From assembly GCA_005885025.1 (NCBI GenBank), contig VAYC01000073.1, forward strand, positions 1 through 10,252: a stretch of DNA of 10,252 bases, written 5' to 3'. Positions 6,577 to 10,252 of this stretch are shown here, piece by piece. Position 1 is the stretch's first letter. The number at the start of each line of letters is the position of its first letter. The position numbers and the translations under genes are program-made. A model generated the notes under the pieces. That model was given only the letters and a program-made list of their open reading frames with translations. It was not told where the DNA came from and searched no databases. The stretch is from Actinomycetota bacterium. GTDB lineage: Bacteria > Actinomycetota > UBA4738.

Positions 6577-7025
6577 GCCCCTCCTGCCCGGGCCAAAGCC
6601 GTCGCCCGCCCTTCGCGCTTTCGCACTGAGGTCGACAGCTCCTCCCACACCTTGTCGAGCGCGATAGCGAAGACGCCCTGACCTCGCTTCACCAGGTCGA
6701 TGATCTCGTTTTCCGACTGGCAGGCGTAGATCCGGTTACCGTCCGACGCGAGGGTCATGGTCGATGGCTGCGTCCCCATGTGGTCCCGCATGTAGAAGAC
6801 GGCTCGACGGACCTTCTGGAGGGAGACCCCCGTGTCGAGGAGCTTCTTGATCACCCGGAGCTGGACGAGGTCACGGAAGGAGTACAACCGCTGGGTCCCC
6901 GAGCCGCCCGCTTCCCGCACGCTTGGCGTGACCAGGCCGGTTCGGGCCCAGTAGTCGAGCTGTCGGTAGGAAATCCCAACCAGCTTGCAGACGTCTGGGA
7001 CGCGATATCCGTCTGACTCGGCCAT
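6573..7025 (-). CDS. MerR-family transcription regulator, Rv1830 (ResR/McdR)-like
   Basis: 150 residues. The N-terminal winged helix-turn-helix is clear: GYRVPDVCKLVGISYRQLDY (6-25), WARTGLVTPSVR (26-37), SGTQRLYSFRDLVQLRVI (42-59), then a dimer helix LLDTGVSLQKVRRAVFYMR. Remembered Rv1830 reads almost the same (GITYRQLDYWARTSLVVPS, SGSQRLYSFKDI, LLDTGIS), including the later DLL/VKRGQGVFGIA segment, so this is very probably its orthologue. In mycobacteria Rv1830 is linked to control of growth and division and to antibiotic tolerance. There is no metal- or thiol-sensing cysteine cluster. The ATG at 7025 has GGAG with 5 nt spacing. A strong promoter and inverted TTACG half-sites lie directly upstream, suggesting autoregulation. 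It shares the Rv1829-Rv1830-gcv neighbourhood, here with an extra gene between the DUF151 gene and merR. Confidence 0.93.
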   Translation of the reverse strand: MAESDGYRVPDVCKLVGISYRQLDYWARTGLVTPSVREAGGSGTQRLYSFRDLVQLRVIKKLLDTGVSLQKVRRAVFYMRDHMGTQPSTMTLASDGNRIYACQSENEIIDLVKRGQGVFAIALDKVWEELSTSVRKREGRATALARAGGA

Positions 7026-7032
7026 GACAGCT

Positions 7033-7052
7033 CCGTAATTACGGGGACGTAA
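7033..7052 (-). promoter_or_regulatory. Operator-like inverted half-sites at the merR transcription start
   Basis: Three half-sites are packed together on the - strand: TTACG (7052-7048), CGTAA (7043-7039) and TTACG (7038-7034). The first two form an inverted repeat with a 4-nt spacer; the last two form the 12-bp palindrome CCGTAATTACGG (7044-7033). They cover the predicted transcription start and early leader, not the -35/-10 spacer where classical MerR activators bind, which fits autorepression. The AT-rich palindrome stands out in this GC-rich DNA. Confidence 0.55.
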
Positions 7053-7055
7053 GAA

Positions 7056-7083
7056 AGGCTACCATGGCGTCGCGGCGTGTCAA
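7056..7083 (-). promoter_or_regulatory. Promoter of merR: TTGACA - 16 nt - TAGCCT
   Basis: On the - strand there is a perfect -35 TTGACA (7083-7078), a 16-nt spacer and a -10 TAGCCT (7061-7056) of TANNNT type. Transcription would start near 7049, giving a leader of about 24 nt with GGAG at 7034-7031. The -35 contains the TGA stop of the upstream membrane-protein gene (7082-7080), so the promoter is packed directly onto the gene end. Confidence 0.7.
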
Positions 7084-7655
7084 CGACGAACGCCCGACCA
7101 GGCCCATCGGTCGTCGGCCGTGGGCGGCCCATGGTCCGGGGTTGCCGTCGTGGCCTCGTCGAGGACGACCGTCCAAACGCAGATGGCGAAGGCCGCGAAC
7201 AGCGAGGCCATGCCGAACCAACGAACCGCCGCGGCGATCGCGCCAGCTCTGTCCAGCGCGTTGAAGTGTTCGGGACCGAGGATCGTGGCCCAGTCGTGCT
7301 CTCCCCCGATCAGTTGGAGGCGCTGGTAAGGCGCGTCCGCGATGTACACGGCCACGTCGTTCGCCGATGTCGCAGCCCAGGCCAGGCAAAGCGTTCCACC
7401 CAGTCGGTCTTTCTGCAGGAAGAGGAAGTACGCCGCCAGGCCGACCGGCACCGCGATCTGGGCCCCGGACCCGGCCGCGAGCATGACGACCTCCGGGAAG
7501 GGACGCGTCACCAGATGGCCGAGCTCGTGAAAGCCCAGATCCACCAGCGAGAGGAGGGGCACCTGGGCCTTTCGCACGAAGGCGATCCAGGCGAACAGGA
7601 CACACACGGCGACGCCGATCGCGTACTTCCACCGTCGCCACGAGGGGCCGCCCAT
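7080..7655 (-). CDS. Putative membrane zinc metalloprotease-like protein with HELGH motif (M50-like, uncharacterised)
   Basis: 191 residues, about four membrane segments: 11-27, 56-80, 86-106 and 136-165. HELGH at 43-47 (LVDLGFHELGH) is the HExxH zinc-ligand motif. Then come GSGAQIAVP (62-70), SANDVAVYIADAP (97-109) and GGEHDW (117-122). I recall a widespread uncharacterised family with the same order (HExGH, G-S-x-Q-P, YIADA, HDW), in which D100, D107 or D121 could be the third ligand. It is not a canonical site-2 protease: there is no LDGG motif and no PDZ domain. It may be a membrane protease or a zinc-binding membrane protein. ATG 7655 follows the DUF151 stop by 42 nt; no good Shine-Dalgarno is seen, and a 6-bp hairpin abuts the start. 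The C-terminus is a short cytoplasmic-type tail. The stop lies inside the merR -35. Confidence 0.8.
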   Translation of the reverse strand: MGGPSWRRWKYAIGVAVCVLFAWIAFVRKAQVPLLSLVDLGFHELGHLVTRPFPEVVMLAAGSGAQIAVPVGLAAYFLFLQKDRLGGTLCLAWAATSANDVAVYIADAPYQRLQLIGGEHDWATILGPEHFNALDRAGAIAAAVRWFGMASLFAAFAICVWTVVLDEATTATPDHGPPTADDRWAWSGVRR

Positions 7656-7670
7656 GCCGATGAGATCGGC
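7656..7670 (-). promoter_or_regulatory. Hairpin directly before the HELGH-protein start codon
   Basis: GCCGAT-CTC-ATCGGC forms a 6-bp stem with a 3-nt loop whose last base touches the ATG. It occupies the place where a Shine-Dalgarno would be, and none is otherwise visible. It could reduce initiation or stem from chance. Confidence 0.35.
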
Positions 7671-7697
7671 AGGACTCTTCGAGCACGTGAGGGCCCG

Positions 7698-8168
7698 CTA
7701 GGCGAAGTCCTCCGGACTCACGTGGTCCAGGAACTCCCGGAACTTCTCGACCTCCTGTTCCTCGTCGTCGCGGATCACGATGGAGGCCTCCGTGAGGACC
7801 TCCTCGTTGGCGAAGATGGGAACGTTCACCCGCACGGCCAAGGCGATCGCGTCACTGGGCCGGGAAGAGATCTCGTAGCGGGTCCCGTTCTGGGACATCT
7901 CGATGATCGCGTAGAACGTTCCTTCCTTGAGCTCGGTGATGACGATGCGCTCGATCCGCACGCCGAGCTCTTCCAGGACGTTCTTCATGAGGTCGTGGGT
8001 CATCGGCCGGGCCGTCACGATCCCCTGAAGGGCAAAGGCGATAGCGGTGGCTTCCATTGCCCCGATCCAAATAGGCAGGTACCGTTCCCCGCCTCGCTCC
8101 TGCAACAGCACGATCGGCTGGTTGGTGGGGAGTTCCACCCGAACGCCGACGAGGTTCATCTCGATCAT
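7698..8168 (-). CDS. DUF151 / bifunctional nuclease-domain protein (Rv1829-like)
   Basis: 156 residues. The whole protein matches the DUF151 (BFN) pattern: VGVRVELPTNQPIVLLQE (7-24), GERYLPIWIGAMEATAIAFA (27-46), RPMTHDLMKNVLEELG (54-69), VRIERIVITELKEGTFYAII, SSRPSDAIALAVRVNVPIF (101-119), and the end VEKFREFLDHVSPEDF. M. tuberculosis Rv1829 ends almost identically (VEKFKEFLDSVSPDDF). The family name comes from plant BFN proteins reported to have RNase and DNase activity; the bacterial role is unclear. ATG 8168 fits the family N-terminus; a possible alternative is ATG at 8159, three codons on. The frame is open further upstream, but that is a shadow of hpt. It sits with merR and gcvP genes as in mycobacteria and has its own promoter-like sequence in the 62-nt gap after hpt. 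Confidence 0.95.
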   Translation of the reverse strand: MIEMNLVGVRVELPTNQPIVLLQERGGERYLPIWIGAMEATAIAFALQGIVTARPMTHDLMKNVLEELGVRIERIVITELKEGTFYAIIEMSQNGTRYEISSRPSDAIALAVRVNVPIFANEEVLTEASIVIRDDEEQEVEKFREFLDHVSPEDFA

Positions 8169-8182
8169 GGGTCTTCCAACCG

Positions 8183-8211
8183 ACTGTACCCACAGACCCT
8201 CAGAGCGGCAA
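8183..8211 (-). promoter_or_regulatory. Promoter of the DUF151 gene: TTGCCG - 17 nt - TACAGT
   Basis: On the - strand, -35 TTGCCG (8211-8206), a 17-nt spacer and -10 TACAGT (8188-8183) put the start near 8176, 8 nt before the ATG. It lies in the largest gap of the run (8169-8230). A run of six T on the - strand (8228-8223) just after the hpt stop has no good stem before it, so I do not call a terminator. Confidence 0.5.
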
Positions 8212-8230
8212 CTGCGCCTTCGAAAAAACG

Positions 8231-8848
8231 TCAGGAGGGCGTGCGTTCGCCAGTCTTCTCGACCTTCTCCGCGTTCCTGGCCGCGAGAAGCGGCGCCAGC
8301 AGATCGGGGTCGTCGGTCAGCGCCGTTTGATCGTCCACGGCCACGATCAGAGGGAGGTTCCGGTACCGTTCCTCGTGGTCGAGCCCATAGCCCACGACGA
8401 ACCGGTCCGGACATTCGAACCCACGGTATTTGATCTCCACCGGGAGGATGCGGCGGACCGTCTTGTCCAGGAGCGCGCACACCTCCAGGGAAGCGGGCTG
8501 TCGGGCTCGAAGGGTGGCCAGCAGGTAGGAGATCGTCAGCCCGGTGTCGATGATGTCCTCCACCACGATGACGTCCTCTCCCCCGATGTCCTGGTCCAGG
8601 TCCTTCAGGATCCGGACCACGCCTCCCGATGCCTCGGAGTCAGACCCGTAGGAGGAGATCGACATGAAGTCGACCCGGACCGGCAGGTCGATCGCCCGGA
8701 ACAGGTCGGCGAGGAAGACCACCGCCCCTTTCAGCATGGTCACCAGCACCGGGGAACGGCCCGCGTAGTCGCGGGCGATGGCACGGCCTAGGTCGGCGAC
8801 CCGGCTTTGGATCTGTTCCTCGGAGAACAGAATGGCGGCGGCTGGCAC
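8231..8848 (-). CDS. hpt: Hypoxanthine(-guanine) phosphoribosyltransferase
   Basis: 205 residues. It salvages hypoxanthine and guanine to IMP and GMP with PRPP in the cytoplasm. The PRPP-binding motif is VIVVEDIIDTGLT (93-105); the LKG loop (39-41), the flexible active-site loop SSYGSDSEASGG (65-76), the purine-contact lysine in IKYRGFECPDRFVVGYGLD (139-157) and the usual YRNLPLI (162-168) are all present. Beyond the normal family end (about residue 172) is a hydrophilic tail of about 30 residues, rich in D, A, E and K, with no recognised function. The start is GTG 8848, 9 nt after the stop of the carboxypeptidase gene. There is no Shine-Dalgarno, but a perfect TATAAT lies 8 nt upstream, so a nearly leaderless transcript is likely. 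In mycobacteria hpt also lies near a D,D-carboxypeptidase gene. Confidence 0.96.
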   Translation of the reverse strand: MPAAAILFSEEQIQSRVADLGRAIARDYAGRSPVLVTMLKGAVVFLADLFRAIDLPVRVDFMSISSYGSDSEASGGVVRILKDLDQDIGGEDVIVVEDIIDTGLTISYLLATLRARQPASLEVCALLDKTVRRILPVEIKYRGFECPDRFVVGYGLDHEERYRNLPLIVAVDDQTALTDDPDLLAPLLAARNAEKVEKTGERTPS

Positions 8849-8856
8849 CTGGGTGG

Positions 8857-8862
8857 ATTATA
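8857..8862 (-). promoter_or_regulatory. Consensus TATAAT -10 box just upstream of hpt
   Basis: TATAAT (8862-8857, - strand) contains the TAA stop of the carboxypeptidase gene and lies 8 nt before the hpt GTG. Transcription would start near 8850, leaving a 2-nt leader. No clear -35 is seen at 16-18 nt, although a perfect -10 in such GC-rich DNA is notable. Confidence 0.5.
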
Positions 8863-10159
8863 GGAACGGTCCCAAGACCGCTTGGATCAGCACGCTGAGA
8901 GCGCGCAGGCCCCGCTCCAGCGGGGTGGCCGGACGGCTCGGGTCAGGAGGCGGGGGCTGGGGAGGGGATCCGGTCACGGTCGCCGAGGCGATCGCCGGGA
9001 CCACGCCGGCTCTTCGGCCGGCCACTTCCACCACCACCCGCCCCACCCGGTCCCCGGCCGTGATGGGGAGCCGGAGGGAGCGGTCCGGGGAAAAGGAGAT
9101 GGTGGTCTTCTCGGCCTGGTCGTTCCGCACGAGGCGGAGCAGCGTCGCGCCCGCCACGACAGGCACAGCCATGCCCTCCACCGTCACCGGGCCCACCGGG
9201 TCCCCCACATGGATCAACGTGCGCTCGGCGAACGCAGCGAACCCATAGTTCAAGAGCGCCGCTCCGTCGTTGAACACACCGCCGTCCTCCGGTCCGGTTG
9301 CTCCGAGGACCACTGCCACCAGACGCGTCCCTCCTCGGTCGGCGGCTGCGATGAGGCAGTGTCCTGCCGGCGTCGTGAAGCCGGTCTTGACGCCGATGGC
9401 CCCCGGGTAGAGCCACAGCAGGACGTTCCGGTTCTGGATGTGGCGGGGTGGGGCGGAGGGCGCAGGGACGTCGTGAAATCTCGTCCGGACGATCTGCTCG
9501 AACAGCGTGCTCTGATAGGCAGCGCGGGCGACGGTCGCCAGGTCTCGTGCGGAGGACACCCCCCCGTTGTCCAGACCGGATGGACCAGTGAACCGGCTGT
9601 GAGACAGCTTCATCCGCGCGGCTTGCCGGTTCATCATGGCGACGAAGCCCGGAACGGTCCGGCCCACGTGTTCAGCCAGCGCGACCGCAGCATCGTTCGA
9701 CGATTGGACGAGCAGCCCGAACAAGAGCTCGCGCACCGTGATGCGCTCCCCCACCCGCAACCCCAGCACCGAGCCCGACTGGGAGGCTGCCGTCCCGTCC
9801 ACCACCACCGTGTCGCCGGGCTTCGTCCTGGAGAGCACGACCAGAGCGGTCATGACCTTCGTCAGGCTGGCGATGGGCCGGCGCCCGTCGGGCGCTTTGG
9901 CGAAAAGCACCTGGCCGGTACCGAGATCTTCGAGGATGGCCGAAGGCGCGCCGAGGGGCGGCGGGGTCAGCGACGGGCGGGGCGTGGTGAGAGCCGTGGG
10001 GAACGGCGAAGGGGAGCCGTTCGGAGGGACCGGGGTAGGCGGAGGAGTCGACGCCGCCCAAGCCGGATCTGGCCGTGGTCCGAGCTGCTGCAAGATGACG
10101 GCGAGCGAGAAGAGCGTCGCAAGGACGAAAGCCCCCGACCGGATGCTGGGGCGGCGCAT
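8858..10159 (-). CDS. D-alanyl-D-alanine carboxypeptidase (PBP5/6 type, peptidase S11)
   Basis: 433 residues. An exported enzyme that removes the terminal D-Ala from peptidoglycan pentapeptides and so limits cross-linking. The three penicillin-binding motifs are in order with family spacing: SLTK (98-101, nucleophile S98), SSN (153-155) and KTG (258-260). There is an N-terminal signal peptide (basic MRRPSIR, hydrophobic core 10-26, likely cleavage after AWA at 35), then a Pro/Thr/Ser-rich linker (36-72) that may span wall layers. After the catalytic domain is a PBP5-like C-terminal domain (about 310-395), a proline run, and a final hydrophobic helix (ALSVLIQAVLGPFL) that may anchor it. ATG 10159 has AAAGG 5 nt upstream and lies 13 nt after the preceding stop, so it is in an operon with that gene. 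Related to DacA/DacB/DacF; the exact subtype is uncertain. Confidence 0.95.
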   Translation of the reverse strand: MRRPSIRSGAFVLATLFSLAVILQQLGPRPDPAWAASTPPPTPVPPNGSPSPFPTALTTPRPSLTPPPLGAPSAILEDLGTGQVLFAKAPDGRRPIASLTKVMTALVVLSRTKPGDTVVVDGTAASQSGSVLGLRVGERITVRELLFGLLVQSSNDAAVALAEHVGRTVPGFVAMMNRQAARMKLSHSRFTGPSGLDNGGVSSARDLATVARAAYQSTLFEQIVRTRFHDVPAPSAPPRHIQNRNVLLWLYPGAIGVKTGFTTPAGHCLIAAADRGGTRLVAVVLGATGPEDGGVFNDGAALLNYGFAAFAERTLIHVGDPVGPVTVEGMAVPVVAGATLLRLVRNDQAEKTTISFSPDRSLRLPITAGDRVGRVVVEVAGRRAGVVPAIASATVTGSPPQPPPPDPSRPATPLERGLRALSVLIQAVLGPFL

Positions 10160-10172
10160 CCTCGCCTTTCGG

Positions 10173-10252
10173 CTAGGAACTCTGGAGGTACTGGCGCAGG
10201 TTGGAGCGGAGCAGCGCCTGCTTGAGCTTCCGTGAGAGCCCGGCCAGCTCGC
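10173..10252 (-). CDS. C-terminal tail of an unidentified protein (partial)
   Basis: The - strand frame from 10250 reads ELAGLSRKLKQALLRSNLRQ and a few more residues to a TAG at 10175-10173. It is only 25 residues, basic and probably helical, too little to name a family. It is likely real because the frame is open to the window edge, it is co-directional with the carboxypeptidase gene, and the gap is only 13 nt. Confidence 0.5.
   Translation of the reverse strand, partial: ELAGLSRKLKQALLRSNLRQYLQSS

Noticed and set aside
8223..8228. Run of T on the - strand as a terminator of hpt
   Set aside because: No adequate GC stem directly precedes it.
7077..8330. Long + strand frame of 417 codons across three - strand genes
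   Set aside because: It spans the HELGH, DUF151 and hpt genes in antisense; composition is that of a shadow frame.
8169..8480. N-terminal extension of the DUF151 protein to 260 residues
   Set aside because: The extra part overlaps hpt in another frame and passes through a promoter-like gap; family proteins start at the ATG chosen.
8882..10225. Long + strand frame of 447 codons opposite the carboxypeptidase gene
   Set aside because: Antisense shadow of a strongly supported gene; the product is Arg/Gly/His-rich with no domain, as expected from GC-rich codon bias.

Overview
The window looks like a chromosomal segment from a GC-rich Actinomycetota lineage. The main reasons are a lipoprotein N-acyltransferase fused in one frame to a polyprenol-phosphate mannosyltransferase (the Lnt-Ppm1 arrangement of M. 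tuberculosis), a MerR regulator that closely matches what I recall of mycobacterial Rv1830 (ResR/McdR), and a DUF151 'bifunctional nuclease' like Rv1829 near the glycine-cleavage P protein, as in the mycobacterial Rv1826-Rv1832 cluster. Start codons are often GTG or TTG, and TANNNT -10 boxes sit close to genes that lack a Shine-Dalgarno sequence. The content is essentially housekeeping. I see no mobile element, CRISPR array, tRNA or rRNA, and no defence or biosynthetic system.

Positions 1-2750 are on the + strand. First comes the 3' part of lnt-ppm1, whose last codons appear to be lost to a small out-of-frame deletion near 1343-1350; the natural C-terminus is still readable in another frame to 1414. 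A 9-bp hairpin follows, then about 200 nt of structured non-coding leader, then a secreted seven-repeat beta-propeller gene (1644-2750) broken by one TGA exactly where a conserved repeat tryptophan belongs. So both + strand genes carry a lesion, while every gene on the - strand is intact.

Positions 2786-10252 hold a tightly packed - strand run. In transcription order it is: the tail of an unidentified gene, a D,D-carboxypeptidase (S11), hpt, a DUF151 nuclease, a membrane protein with an HELGH zinc motif, a merR gene (resR-like), a small PD-(D/E)XK-like protein, gcvPA, gcvPB and a nitroreductase. Gaps are short and several junctions overlap by 4 nt or less, so it probably works as an operon with internal promoters before hpt, the DUF151 gene, merR and perhaps gcvPA. 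gcvT, gcvH and garA are not in the window.

Functionally the run mixes peptidoglycan trimming (D,D-carboxypeptidase), purine salvage (Hpt), one-carbon/glycine metabolism (GcvPA/GcvPB) and a cell-growth regulator with a well-formed promoter and operator-like half-sites. The least understood parts are the HELGH membrane protein, the PD-(D/E)XK-like protein, the unassigned leader RNA and the broken propeller gene.
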